This document shows, piece after piece, positions 54,201-62,573 of a stretch of 64,000 nt of DNA (the first letter of the stretch is position 1; every line of letters starts with the position of its first letter). Made by a program: the position numbers and the translations under genes. The notes under the pieces are model-generated. The model saw only the letters and a list, made by a program, of their open reading frames with translations, searched no databases and was not told the DNA's origin. Source of the stretch: Neoroseomonas eburnea (GTDB lineage: Bacteria; Pseudomonadota; Alphaproteobacteria; Acetobacterales; Acetobacteraceae); assembly GCF_018129005.1 (NCBI RefSeq), contig NZ_JAAEDL010000019.1:51516-115515 (forward strand), written 5' to 3'.

Positions 54201-57200
54201 CGGCGCTCGAACTGCGCAGCGGCGGCGACATCGTCGCCGACGGCTTCGCGCTGTCGGTCGCGCAGCTCAGCGCCCATGCCAGCGGCAACATCGCCATCGG
54301 CACCGCCGCCAGCCGTATCGGCAGCATCGTCCAGGGCCTCGGCGACGCGACGGCGGGCATCCGCGCCGGCGGTACGCTGGTGCGGCTGACCTCGGCCGGC
54401 GTCGATGCGGGCAGCGGGCTGTTCACCATCGCCGCGCCGATCGTCACCGGCGCGGGCGGCACCATCGCGCTGCAGGCGCCGGACTTCGCGCTCGGCGCCG
54501 CGCTCGACACCGGCGCGGGGGCTGCCGGTCGGATCGAGCTCCGCTCCACCCGCGGTGTCAGCCTCGGCGGCGCGCTGGCCGAAGCCGGCACCGCGCGGCT
54601 GACGGAGGCCGAGCTCGCCCTGCTCGATGCGCATGGCGGCACGCTGCTGGTGGCCGGTCCGGCGATCAACCTCTCCGGCGACTGGACGCTCGACCCCGCC
54701 GATGCGGCGCGTCTCGAACTGCTGCTCACGGCCGGCGGCACGGGCACCATCACCCAGACGGCCGGCAGCCTCTCCGCCGCCGCGCTCGCCGTCACCGCGC
54801 TGCAGGGTGCCGGGACGGTGCAGATCGACCTCGCCGGCAACAGCCTGCCGGTGGTCGAGGCCGCGGCGCTTGGCGGGATCTCGGTGGCGACCGGGGGTGC
54901 GCTGGAGGTGCGGCGCACCACCAGCGCCGCCGGCGGCGTCACCTACCGCGCGACGGACATCACGCTGTCCACCGCCGGCCTGACGCCCGGCCAGTTCACC
55001 ATCGATGCGCCGTCCGGCGCCGTCACCCTGACCGCGTCGGCGGGCGACGTGCGCGGTACCTCCGCCCAGGCGGCGGTGCGCGGGACGACGCTCACCGCCA
55101 CCGCGAACGAGGGCGAAATCCGCCTGTCCGGCGACAACGCCGTCGGCACGCTCTCGGCCCGGGCGCGGGACGGCGTGGTCTTCCGCAACACCGGCGCGCT
55201 CACCGCCCGCGCGGTCGGCGCCGGCGGCACCGGCACCGCTGTCGATGGCGACGTGGACATCGCCGCCACCGCCCTGACGCTGAACGACATCCTGGCGACC
55301 GGCACGGTGACGCTGCAGGCGACCACGGGCGACCTGCTGCAGGCGGGCGGCGCCGGCATTTCCGCCGCCGCGCTGGCGGCGACGGCGGCGGGCTCGCTTC
55401 GCCTCGCCGGCGCCAACGGCGACGGCACCGCGCGCAACATGATCGAGGACGTGACGGCGCTCTCCGCCGGCGGGGACATCACGCTGCGCAACGCCCTGGC
55501 GCTGACGATCGACCTGCCGCTCTCGGTCGGCACGGACCGCGTCCTGACGCTCGAGGCGCCGACGCTGACGCTGACGCGGGACCTGTCCGCGGCCGGCGCG
55601 AACGGGCAGATCATCCTGCGCACCGGCGGCTTCGCCGGCGGCGTGGCGAGCGGCGGAGACATCCAGCAGACCGGCGGCACGATCAGCGCGGCGCGGCTCG
55701 CCGCGCTGGCCGGCGGGACGGTCAGCCTCGACCAGGCGGGCAACGCCATCGGCGCGCTCGGCGGCGGGCTCGATGCGGCCGGCACGGCGCTCGGCCTGGG
55801 GCTTTCGGCCGGCGGCAGCGCCACGGTTCGCAGCCTCGGCTTCGGCGGCAGCGCGACGCTCGGGGTCACCGGCGCGCTGCAGGTGGCGAATGGCGGCACG
55901 CTGACGCTGCGCGCCGACGACCTCGCCATCGGCGCGGAGCTGCGCGCGCCAGGCGGCATCATCACCCTGCTGCCGGTCAGCACCGGGGCGGGCATCGGCT
56001 ACGTGCTCGGCGGCGCGGCGGGCAGCGCGACCGCTGGGCGGATCACGCTGGACGAGGCGGAGCTTGCCTTCCTGCCCTCCGGCACACCGGCGGCGGAACT
56101 CCGCCTCGGCGCGGTCGGCACCACCGGTTCGATCGACATCACCGGTACCGTGGACCTGGTGGACGGCGCCAACGGGCCGCGCGTCGGGCGGCTGACGCTC
56201 GCCGGCGACGGCGCGCTCACCCAGGCGGCCGGCTCGCGGCTCGACGTCGCCGCGCTCTCCGCGCAGTTCCCCAATGGCGCGGTGCGGCTGGACCCGGGCG
56301 TGGCCGGCAACCGGATCGCCGCGATCGAGGGCGTGACCGCCGGCGGCGAGGTCCTGCTGCGCGGCGGCGCCGGCCTGATGGAAGTGCGCGGCGCGGTCTC
56401 CGCCGCTGCCGGGACGCGCGTCGTGCTGCGGGCCGACGATCTCGACATCCAGGCGCCGGTGCGCGCGCCGGCGGGGACCATCGCCATCCTGCCCGAGACA
56501 CCGGGCCGGACCGTGACGCTCGGCGGTGCCGGCGCCGGGACGCTGGCGCTCGACAGCACGGAGATCGCACGCCTCGGCGGTGCCGGGGCGGCGCTCGACG
56601 CACCGGGCGCGCTGCGGCTCGTCATCGGCTCGGACGGCAGCACGCGCAGCGCCGGGGACATCCTGGTCACCGGCGACGTGCCGCTGCGGGACGGCGCCTC
56701 GGTCCGCGTCGGCACCCTGGAGCTGGTCGCCGGCGCGCCCGGCATCGCCGGCGGCAGCGTGCGGCAGACCGCGGGCTCGGTGGACGTCGCCGCCGTCACC
56801 GGCACGGCGCAGGGCGATTTCCAGCTCGGCCTCGCCGGCAATGCCTACGACACCGCGACCGGCATCACCGCCGGCACGCTGCCGGCCACCGGCGCGACTG
56901 GGGCCGTCGCGCTCGGCACGGCGGGCGCGCTCGCGGCAAGCGGCATCACCGCGCCGGTTTCGGTGCGGCTGACCGCCGGTGCCGGGCTGACCGCGGGCGG
57001 CGTGACCGCGCCCGCGATCCTGCTGCAGGGCGCCGCGGTGACGCTGACTGGCCTGATCCAGGGAGCGGATTCGGTCGCGATCGAGAGCGCCGGCGCCGTG
57101 ACCCAGCAGGCCGGCGCGCTGATCATCACCGACCTCTTCACGCTGAACGGCGGGCAGGTCTCGCTGCCCGAGGACAACCAGATCCTCGAGCTCGGCGACC

Positions 57201-59446
57201 TGGTGGCGAGCGGCCCGGTGCTGGCGCTGAACACGGTCCTGCCGCTGCTGGTCAGCGGGGCGGTCTCGGCCAATGGCAGCCTTTCCTTCTCGACCGACCA
57301 GGGGCTGACGGTCGCTTCCGGCGGCAGCGTCACCGTCACCGGCGGGCCCGGCACGGCGACGCTGACGGCCGGCGGCAACCTGACCTATCTCGGCCTGCTG
57401 ACCACCAGCGGGACGGCCACGCTGGCGGCGAACGGCACGCTTTCCTTCACCGGCACCGGCAGCATCGGCGGCGCGGCTCAGTTCTCCTCCGGCGCGGCGA
57501 TGACACTGGGCGGCACGATCGGCAGCGCCGGCGCCTTCGAGGCCCATGCCGGCGGCGCGCTCGGCACGACGGCGCAGATCACCGCCGGCGACGATGCGAT
57601 GCTCTCGGCCGGCGGCGTGCTGACCGCCGGCAACCGGATCACGAGTTCCGGGGGCGACCTCGTGCTGACCGGCGGCAATGGCCTGACGGCCAGCGGCGAC
57701 TTCCTCGCGGGCGGCGTGGCGACGCTGCGGGCGGCGAACGGCGCCCTCAGCCTGTCCGGCACGCTGACCGCCGGCGGCACCATCGACGTCTCGGCCGGCG
57801 GCGCGCTCGGCACCACCGCGCAGGTCACGGCAGGCGGCACCGCCCGCTTCACGGCCGGAGGCATCCTCACCGCCGGCAATCGCATCGAGAGCACCGGCGG
57901 CGACCTCGTGCTGAGCGGCGCGGGTGGGCTCGATGCCTCCGGGACGCTGGCCGCCGCCCAGGCGGCGCGGCTCCTGGCCGGCGGCTCGGCCAGCCTCGCC
58001 GGCCGGCTCAGCGCCGGCACGACGGCCGAGGTCACCGCCGGCGGAACGCTGCGCAGCAGCGGCGAAGTCCGGTCGGGTGCCGCCATGACGCTCGCCTCCG
58101 GCGCGACGATGACGCTCGGCGGCACGCATGTCGCAGGCGGCAATCTCTCCGCGACGGCGGGGGGCGACCTGGTCGCGAACGGCACGGTGCAGGCCGCGGG
58201 CGCGGTCACGCTCGCCGCCAATGGCGGCAGCCTGCTGCATGGCGGCGTGGTCTCGGCGGCCACGGCCCTGCTCAGCGCCGGCGGCGGCATCTCGCAGACC
58301 GGCACGGTCGCCGCGGGCGGCGATCTGCGCCTCACTGCCGGCGGCGGCCTCGTCAACACCGGCACGCTGTCGGCCGGGGGCGCGCTGGCGCTCGCCGCGG
58401 GCGGCGCCTTCTCCCATACCGGGGTGGCGGTGGCCGGCGCCCAGGCTGCGTTCGCGGCCGGCGGCCCGGTGACGATCTCGGGCCAGACCACGGCGGGCAC
58501 GGCCTTCGACCTGACAACGCCGGCCGCGGCCACGCTCACCGGCGGCAAGATCACCGCCGGCACCGCGGTGCGCCTGGCGGCGGGCCAGGGCATCACGATG
58601 CAGGGCTTCCAGATCGACCCGACCAGCATCCTGCTGCAGACGGGCGGCGCGATCGTGCTGACCGACAACACCCTGGTCTCGAGCGACAGCATCACCCTGA
58701 CGGGAGGGGCCATCTCCATCCGCGGCGGCAGCATGACCACGGGCACGCTGGGCGTCGATTCATCCGGCACGCTGAACCTCGATGGCGGGCGCTACGTCAT
58801 CGGCCGCGCCGTCGCCTTCAGCGCACCGGGCGGCATCGTCGCCACCAACCGCGTCACGGTGGTGCCGCGCGACGGGGTGCTGCCCGCCGTGGTGTTCGAT
58901 ACCCGCGCTTCCGGCGGCTATGCCGACCCGCTCACCCAGGTGCAGCCCGACATCCCCGGCCTGCAGCCGCGCCAGCAGGCGACGCAGGTGCGCATCCCCG
59001 GCAGCGAGGCGCCCGGCAGCTTCGGCCCCGCCAGCGGCGGGCCGGCGGGGCTGATGGTGCTCGACATCGATGCCGGCCGCAGCGCGGTCTTCCTGTTGCT
59101 GGATGGCGGCACGGCGACCGGCACCATCCACGCCGCCGGGCGGCTTGGCATCCATGGCACGGGCGGCTCGGCGGAGCTCCTGGGCTCGATCGCCGACAGC
59201 TCGGGCAACCTGGTGAGCGGCGCGGCCGCGGCGCGCTTCGCCGACAGCACGCGCCCGGCCGCCTCCGGCGCGCTGACGCGCTACCGGATCAACGGCTGCG
59301 TCGTCTCCTCGATCAACTGCATCGTGCCGAGCCAGGTCATCACCATCCCGCAGGCGCCGCCGCAGCGGGTGGACATCCGCCTCGGCGGCGGCCGCATCAC
59401 CGACCCCGACGTGCAGATCCCGAACGTCGCCGAAGAGGATTACTGA
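48257..59446 (+). CDS. Giant TpsA exoprotein (filamentous haemagglutinin type) with C-terminal Cys pair
   Basis: The 3,729-residue product is by far the largest here. An extended signal peptide ends at residue 50 (PALA-Q). The TPS/haemagglutination domain follows (about 60-200: IDWQQFNVGSQHTVQF, VNQSGMVFAGGAQVDVGSL). The rest is Gly/Ala/Thr/Val/Asp-rich beta-helical repeat with no recognised enzyme domain. I count two cysteines in the whole protein, C3681 and C3688 (NGCVVSSINC), 41 residues from the end, and two lysines. HMW1 of Haemophilus keeps such a pair to hold the exoprotein on its transporter. The last 40 residues are polar and acidic. Confidence 0.93.
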   Translation: MTGVATRGRARPAQRPLPAPARTPARRAPQRAWLLATTALLPIAAGPALAQTMPAATTGPTGGQVVAGQAAITQTTSQTTITQGTNRAAIDWQQFNVGSQHTVQFVQPNQGSWTLNRVTGPDPSVIAGRVQANGGVAIVNQSGMVFAGGAQVDVGSLIASAANITNENFMAGRMVFDGAPRPGARVENRGSITVADRGLAALVAPGVANSGVIRARLGRVALGAAETFVLDLAGDGLIGIDVTQAVRTAPEGGTALVTNSGVIEAPGGSVLLSAHAASGLVEDLVRQTGRIEAPSLGERTGEVAIRADGGGVRVEGRVAATGGAGERGGRVSLQATGTVTVAGTARVDASGGAGGGQVLVGTTGRGRNQTMAARTIVESGAEIRADATGTGDGGMLVLNSLERTEMRGALSARGGPDGGNGGFVELSGQGVLEVQGTVDLRAPAGANGELLIDPDNIIVSDTALPATPGGLPAGESITVEITTATGSVTADGGEATEWTRISTAAIEGFAGTVTLDAARDIIVDDAIDKTNGGLTLNAGRNVTIGAAVDVDGALTIAAATGAIAINADAFATSMSLTAATGIAQAGGTVIRHHDGAGTSMNLAATVTGTGNVSLIGDNGRITLRTGGTADGDFTARSTNRVTLGAGQTLSVHGAATLTADVAGNPAQNNPGISLQGTLLADSVSLSANRDITQGTSGVVARIAAGGGADLTTELPLTVAVTGTNRGVSLTGDNGALRLDAGSTQDGDFALRGRSLTISGALTAGEGGARNDAILTTYDADGALGIQGTITARNLSLFAGGAVTQTAAVALGGTGGTGANGLLTIRGSTDAADSSAGSVALTAANQIALIDGRASGAFAFTAASAFGVALAEGSTTTLTGPSITTLSTFPGIVATQGDLRVIADSLTVAGGITAAAGQTVSLRVNALDVTDGSISAGATGTVEIGPRDAAFAVQIGTAGSPANTLELAAADLEGITAGTLRIGRTTMAGEPLATIEAQGLTVAEALAPTAALTLISAAGITLQADVTAPSVRMETTGGAIALGNASVTANGDESRTIELRSAGAITQGADGRLVASGGIADLVAHAQAGSIDLAGTGAFRLADGGTPAGAAGARSLYAAAGDVSFTTTTGLIVATTAEAAGAAANLTLEARGLLLLAPLVTPTAGGVVELRAAGGGSASTITQNAAGIITASLLNLDAEGAIALGAAPNQVGALGSLAFTESFAFRSAGAFTLAAPVAATGGADADISLTVDAGTLELDASINAGAGTVRLEATAGDIFQAAAGAAMTAGRLEVTTSGNALLAPGTDRNQVAVLGTSTVGGTLTFAAAGDLALDGALARSGASGSLAVESGGTLRVNAGASLAFDDIRLVAPGAMTIAGTIGIEQALPVSEVRLGAGAGITQEATGRIVAELLAVRAAGDVDLTAGDNAVRRVAAMATGLFALDTAGTLTTAAAAAVPLPGDLDADIAGVQGSSVTLSAEDLTIQAGTLNGIFGAWASAADGVLTLRADRLTLGGWVGAGDPLGTPTYNGTITVAPRSLARDVSIGLDDPGALFLSQATLNGLVARNLVIGRAEAGAGTVTVAGAANPIDGVNTVRLQGGAIAIDGIFTLTTLDGLVTLHAADGDIVQSAAGAVRADQLALIADAGSVLLGSPGALNATARLSGAVADGERFVFRADGTYTVAAPGIAATGAEVDLSSATGSILQALGAPILADRLVVAAAGSALLDGGGSAAGTADLNRVGTLYAPSGGTTLLLRNADPLTVEAAGSTALFNGGVVLEAPTIHLTGDVTASTAGGHVVLRTGADFDAPASGDITQSGGIIRTQDLSVSAGGDITLSRANEVIRLAAGFGVSAASANSVVATGGGAFLISNSLADLQVAAPVSAAGGGGIAIFSNGISVAPALLGTVFLAPGGVVQFAPFTAGGSIGLGGTGGLDTTTITAEAIERVSADRLIIGGLAPFDGTSSGTITLRGNLDLTGPGAPTALELRSGGDIVADGFALSVAQLSAHASGNIAIGTAASRIGSIVQGLGDATAGIRAGGTLVRLTSAGVDAGSGLFTIAAPIVTGAGGTIALQAPDFALGAALDTGAGAAGRIELRSTRGVSLGGALAEAGTARLTEAELALLDAHGGTLLVAGPAINLSGDWTLDPADAARLELLLTAGGTGTITQTAGSLSAAALAVTALQGAGTVQIDLAGNSLPVVEAAALGGISVATGGALEVRRTTSAAGGVTYRATDITLSTAGLTPGQFTIDAPSGAVTLTASAGDVRGTSAQAAVRGTTLTATANEGEIRLSGDNAVGTLSARARDGVVFRNTGALTARAVGAGGTGTAVDGDVDIAATALTLNDILATGTVTLQATTGDLLQAGGAGISAAALAATAAGSLRLAGANGDGTARNMIEDVTALSAGGDITLRNALALTIDLPLSVGTDRVLTLEAPTLTLTRDLSAAGANGQIILRTGGFAGGVASGGDIQQTGGTISAARLAALAGGTVSLDQAGNAIGALGGGLDAAGTALGLGLSAGGSATVRSLGFGGSATLGVTGALQVANGGTLTLRADDLAIGAELRAPGGIITLLPVSTGAGIGYVLGGAAGSATAGRITLDEAELAFLPSGTPAAELRLGAVGTTGSIDITGTVDLVDGANGPRVGRLTLAGDGALTQAAGSRLDVAALSAQFPNGAVRLDPGVAGNRIAAIEGVTAGGEVLLRGGAGLMEVRGAVSAAAGTRVVLRADDLDIQAPVRAPAGTIAILPETPGRTVTLGGAGAGTLALDSTEIARLGGAGAALDAPGALRLVIGSDGSTRSAGDILVTGDVPLRDGASVRVGTLELVAGAPGIAGGSVRQTAGSVDVAAVTGTAQGDFQLGLAGNAYDTATGITAGTLPATGATGAVALGTAGALAASGITAPVSVRLTAGAGLTAGGVTAPAILLQGAAVTLTGLIQGADSVAIESAGAVTQQAGALIITDLFTLNGGQVSLPEDNQILELGDLVASGPVLALNTVLPLLVSGAVSANGSLSFSTDQGLTVASGGSVTVTGGPGTATLTAGGNLTYLGLLTTSGTATLAANGTLSFTGTGSIGGAAQFSSGAAMTLGGTIGSAGAFEAHAGGALGTTAQITAGDDAMLSAGGVLTAGNRITSSGGDLVLTGGNGLTASGDFLAGGVATLRAANGALSLSGTLTAGGTIDVSAGGALGTTAQVTAGGTARFTAGGILTAGNRIESTGGDLVLSGAGGLDASGTLAAAQAARLLAGGSASLAGRLSAGTTAEVTAGGTLRSSGEVRSGAAMTLASGATMTLGGTHVAGGNLSATAGGDLVANGTVQAAGAVTLAANGGSLLHGGVVSAATALLSAGGGISQTGTVAAGGDLRLTAGGGLVNTGTLSAGGALALAAGGAFSHTGVAVAGAQAAFAAGGPVTISGQTTAGTAFDLTTPAAATLTGGKITAGTAVRLAAGQGITMQGFQIDPTSILLQTGGAIVLTDNTLVSSDSITLTGGAISIRGGSMTTGTLGVDSSGTLNLDGGRYVIGRAVAFSAPGGIVATNRVTVVPRDGVLPAVVFDTRASGGYADPLTQVQPDIPGLQPRQQATQVRIPGSEAPGSFGPASGGPAGLMVLDIDAGRSAVFLLLDGGTATGTIHAAGRLGIHGTGGSAELLGSIADSSGNLVSGAAAARFADSTRPAASGALTRYRINGCVVSSINCIVPSQVITIPQAPPQRVDIRLGGGRITDPDVQIPNVAEEDY
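57551..57920 (+). repeat. Two-copy tandem duplication inside tpsA
   Basis: A segment beginning at 57551 recurs at 57797, a spacing of 246 bases or 82 codons. Both copies encode GGALGTTAQ-[IV]-TAG, then TAGNRI and GGDLVL. Silent differences between copies show the duplication is old. It marks the 82-residue period of the last beta-helical segment of the exoprotein. Confidence 0.75.
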
Positions 59447-59450
59447 CGCC

Positions 59451-62450
59451 GTGCGCGTGCCGCTCGCCGCCCTGCTGCTCGCCGGCCTTTCCGCCTGCAC
59501 GGAGCCGTCGCCCGACGCCTATGTGACGCGCTCGGCCAGCGCGACGGCGGGCGAGCCCGCCGGGACCGACGCGCGCAACGAGGCCTGCCAGGTGCAGCCC
59601 GGCCGCGCCACCCCCGCCGACCGCGCCGTGCTCCGCGCGCGGGAGGTCTTCTGCGGCGGCTGGACACAGCCGGCGGCGCGCGTGGTGGAACTTCAGGGCA
59701 GCGCCTCGGAAGCAGATCTCGACGCGCTGGCCGCCTCCGGCCTGTGGCGGTCCTGGCTCGAACAGCGAGTGACCTGCGGGCCGCCGACGCGCACCACCAT
59801 TGCCGGCGGCGCCTCCGCAAGGCTGCTGGCCTGCACCCGCCGCGCCGGCGGCTGGCCGCATGTCGCGGTGGTCGCCGCCGGCCCGTCGGGCCCGGTGGTC
59901 GCGGACGGCGTCGCCACCGCCATGCCGGTGATCGAGCGCCTCGCCGCCGGTCAGAGCAGCGGCGGCGGCGGCGCGGGCGGCCGCTCCGCGGCACTGGAAC
60001 TCGCGGTGGCCCGGCTTTCGGCCGGCGCCTTCGGCGCCTCCGATGTCGGACGCTACGAACAGCTCATGGCGCTCGGGCGCGACCTCAACCAGACCGAGAA
60101 CTTCGCCGCCGCCGAGGACGCCTACCGCGCCGCGCTCGCGGTGCAGGAACGCGTGCTCGGGCGCGACAACCCGAATGCCGCGACGGCGATGCTGCACCTC
60201 GCGGTCAACCTCTCCAACCAGAAGCGGCTGGCCGAGGCGCAGATGCTGCTCGACCGTGCCGCCACGCTCGCGCCGCGCGCGGCCGACCCGGCGACGGCGG
60301 CCCGCGTGCTGCACTACCGCGGCCTGCACGCGCTCAATGCCGGCGAGCCGGCCGCCGCGGTCGATCTGCTGCAGCAGGCCGAGGCCGGCTACATCGCCCT
60401 GGTGCCGAACCTGACCGCCCCGCGGGAGGGGGATGCCTCCGAGCTGCTCGCCGACCCGCTGCAGCAATCGGCCGTGCTCGGCCTGGCGGAGGCCAAGCGC
60501 AACCGCGCCGTCGCGCTCTCCCGCGCCGGCCGGGGGCAGGAGGCCTCGGCGCTGGCGGCCGAGGCGCGGCAGGTTCTGCGCCGCGCCGGGCTGGAGCCGA
60601 ACATGATGGTCGGCCGTTCGCTGCGCACCGAGGCCGGCGCCGACATCCGCCTTGGCCGCAGCGACGCGGCCGCGGGGCTGCTGGAGCGCGCGGCCGGCCG
60701 CTTCGGCATCGCCGCCCCCGGCGAGCGGCCGGAGGCGGTGACGCTGTTCCTCGCCGGCCAGCAGCGGCTGCGTGCCGGGCGACGGGCGGAGGCGCTCAGC
60801 GCCTTTCGCGCCGGCGCGGACATCCTGCGCGCGCGGCAGATCGGCCTGCCCGTCGGCCTGGTGATCCCCTACCTCGATGCGCTCGACCAGGAGGCCGCCG
60901 TCGGGGGCGGCGCGACCCTGGCATTGCGGGCCGAGATGTTCGGCGCCGCGCAGCTCGCCCAGCGCAGCAGCACGGCGCGCTACGTGCAGCAGGCCTCGGC
61001 GCGGCTCGGCGTCTCCGAAGGCAACCAGGCGGTGCAGGGCGCGGTGCGCGGCCTGCAGGACGCCGACCGCGAGCTGCGCGAGCTGTTCGCCGAGCGCGAT
61101 GCCTCCGGCGCGCAGAATGCCGCCCTCGACGACCGCATCGCCGCCGCCCAGCAGCGCCGGGCGGAGGCCGAGAGCCAGGTCGCCGCCGCCGCGCCGGGCT
61201 ACCGGCAGCTCCTGCTCGCCGCGGTGGATGCCGATTCGGTCGCCCGCGCCCTCGGGCCGAACGAGGCGCTGGTGACCATGCTGCTGGGGCCGCAGCAGGG
61301 CTTCGTCATCGCCGTGCGCCACGGGCGGGTGGATGCGCGCCGCATCCCGGTCGGGGAGGAAGCGGTGGCCGCGCTGGTCAGCCGGGTTCGACGCTCCTCC
61401 GAGATCGGCCCGGGCGGCGTGCCGCGCTTCGACGCCGAGTCGGCGCAGGAGCTGCACCGGCTGCTCATCGCGCCGCTCGCCGGCACGCTGGATGGGGCGG
61501 AGACTCTGGTGGTGGCGCCGGACGGGCCGCTGCTCGCCCTGCCCTTCGGCCTGCTGCTGGCCGGGCCGGTGCAGGGCGATGCGCTGGGGGCGGCGCCCTG
61601 GCTGATCCGCCGCCACGCCATCGTCCATGTGCCGAGCCCGCAGACGCTGGTGACGCTGCGCGCGGCGGGCACGGGCTCGACCGCCCCCCTGCCCTATGTC
61701 GGCTTCGGCGATTTCGTGCCGCCCTCCGGAGCGCAGTTCGCGCGCTCCTTCCCCGCCGATCGCTGCGGGCGCGACGCGCGGCTGGCGACCGGACTCGGAC
61801 GCCTGCCGGGCACGCGGGCGGAGGTGACGGCCTCCCGCGCGCTGCTCGGTGCGGCGCCGGACCGCGCCATCCTCGGGGCGGATTTCACCCTGCCCAACAT
61901 GCGGCGGCAACGGCTCGACCAGTATCGCGTCGTCCATCTCGCGACGCACGCGCTGCTGCCGGGCGAACTGTCCTGCCTGACGGAACCCTCCATCGTCGCC
62001 TCGCCGCCGGCAGGGGCGCCTTCGGCCGACCCGGCCTTCCTCAAGGCGAGCGAGGTGCTCGACATCAAGATGGACGCCGACCTCGTCATCCTGTCCGCCT
62101 GCAACACCGGCGGGCCGGGCGGCGAGGGCGGCGGCGAGGCGCTGTCCGGCCTGGCGCGTGCCTTCTTCTACGCCGGGGCGCGCGGGCTGATGGTGACCCA
62201 CTGGGCGGTGGACGACGCGGCGGCGGCGCTGACGGTGGCCGACACGCTGCGGCGCCAGCAGGGCGGGGCGAGTTCGGCGGCCTCGCTGCGCGGGGCGCAA
62301 ATGCTGATCCTGGACGAGGCCGGGCGGAACCTGCCGGCCGCCTTCGCGCACCCCTACTACTGGGCGCCCTTCGTGCTGATCGGCGACGGGCGGCGCAGCG
62401 GCAGCGCGGCCGGGGCCGGCGCGCAGGCCCCCGCACCGGCGCGACTGTGA
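59451..62450 (+). CDS. CHAT-domain lipoprotein protease
   Basis: The 999-residue protein begins at GTG, four bases after the tpsA stop. It has a lipoprotein signal with lipobox LSAC at residues 13-16 (MRVPLAALLLAGLSAC) and Thr at +2, so an outer-membrane location is expected. TPR-like repeats cover about 205-300. The CHAT caspase-like domain covers about 640-985, with catalytic H833 in VVHLATHA and C884 in LSACNTG both intact. CHAT enzymes are proteases acting in separase-like or caspase-like roles. Position suggests it acts on TpsA or on its partner. Confidence 0.9.
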   Translation: MRVPLAALLLAGLSACTEPSPDAYVTRSASATAGEPAGTDARNEACQVQPGRATPADRAVLRAREVFCGGWTQPAARVVELQGSASEADLDALAASGLWRSWLEQRVTCGPPTRTTIAGGASARLLACTRRAGGWPHVAVVAAGPSGPVVADGVATAMPVIERLAAGQSSGGGGAGGRSAALELAVARLSAGAFGASDVGRYEQLMALGRDLNQTENFAAAEDAYRAALAVQERVLGRDNPNAATAMLHLAVNLSNQKRLAEAQMLLDRAATLAPRAADPATAARVLHYRGLHALNAGEPAAAVDLLQQAEAGYIALVPNLTAPREGDASELLADPLQQSAVLGLAEAKRNRAVALSRAGRGQEASALAAEARQVLRRAGLEPNMMVGRSLRTEAGADIRLGRSDAAAGLLERAAGRFGIAAPGERPEAVTLFLAGQQRLRAGRRAEALSAFRAGADILRARQIGLPVGLVIPYLDALDQEAAVGGGATLALRAEMFGAAQLAQRSSTARYVQQASARLGVSEGNQAVQGAVRGLQDADRELRELFAERDASGAQNAALDDRIAAAQQRRAEAESQVAAAAPGYRQLLLAAVDADSVARALGPNEALVTMLLGPQQGFVIAVRHGRVDARRIPVGEEAVAALVSRVRRSSEIGPGGVPRFDAESAQELHRLLIAPLAGTLDGAETLVVAPDGPLLALPFGLLLAGPVQGDALGAAPWLIRRHAIVHVPSPQTLVTLRAAGTGSTAPLPYVGFGDFVPPSGAQFARSFPADRCGRDARLATGLGRLPGTRAEVTASRALLGAAPDRAILGADFTLPNMRRQRLDQYRVVHLATHALLPGELSCLTEPSIVASPPAGAPSADPAFLKASEVLDIKMDADLVILSACNTGGPGGEGGGEALSGLARAFFYAGARGLMVTHWAVDDAAAALTVADTLRRQQGGASSAASLRGAQMLILDEAGRNLPAAFAHPYYWAPFVLIGDGRRSGSAAGAGAQAPAPARL

Positions 62451-62573
62451 TCCGGCGGACAGGTCCCCGGCTTGTCATGCTGCCCGGTGACGACATCTCC
62501 ACCATGAGGCTGTAGCATCAGCCCGCATGCCAATGCGGATACGCATGCCGGACGCCGGAGAGCCCAGGGACAC

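Noticed and set aside
48173..58417. A 3,414-codon open frame antisense to tpsA
   Set aside because: It exists because GC-rich codon bias removes stops from the opposite strand. Its product is Arg/Ala/Gly/Asp-rich with no family pattern, and TpsA has a clear signal peptide, TPS domain and coupling to tpsB.
59397..62351. A 984-codon antisense frame and a 923-codon alternative frame over the CHAT gene
   Set aside because: Both are Arg/Ala/Gly-rich shadows of the CHAT reading frame, which has lipobox, TPRs and the intact His/Cys pair.
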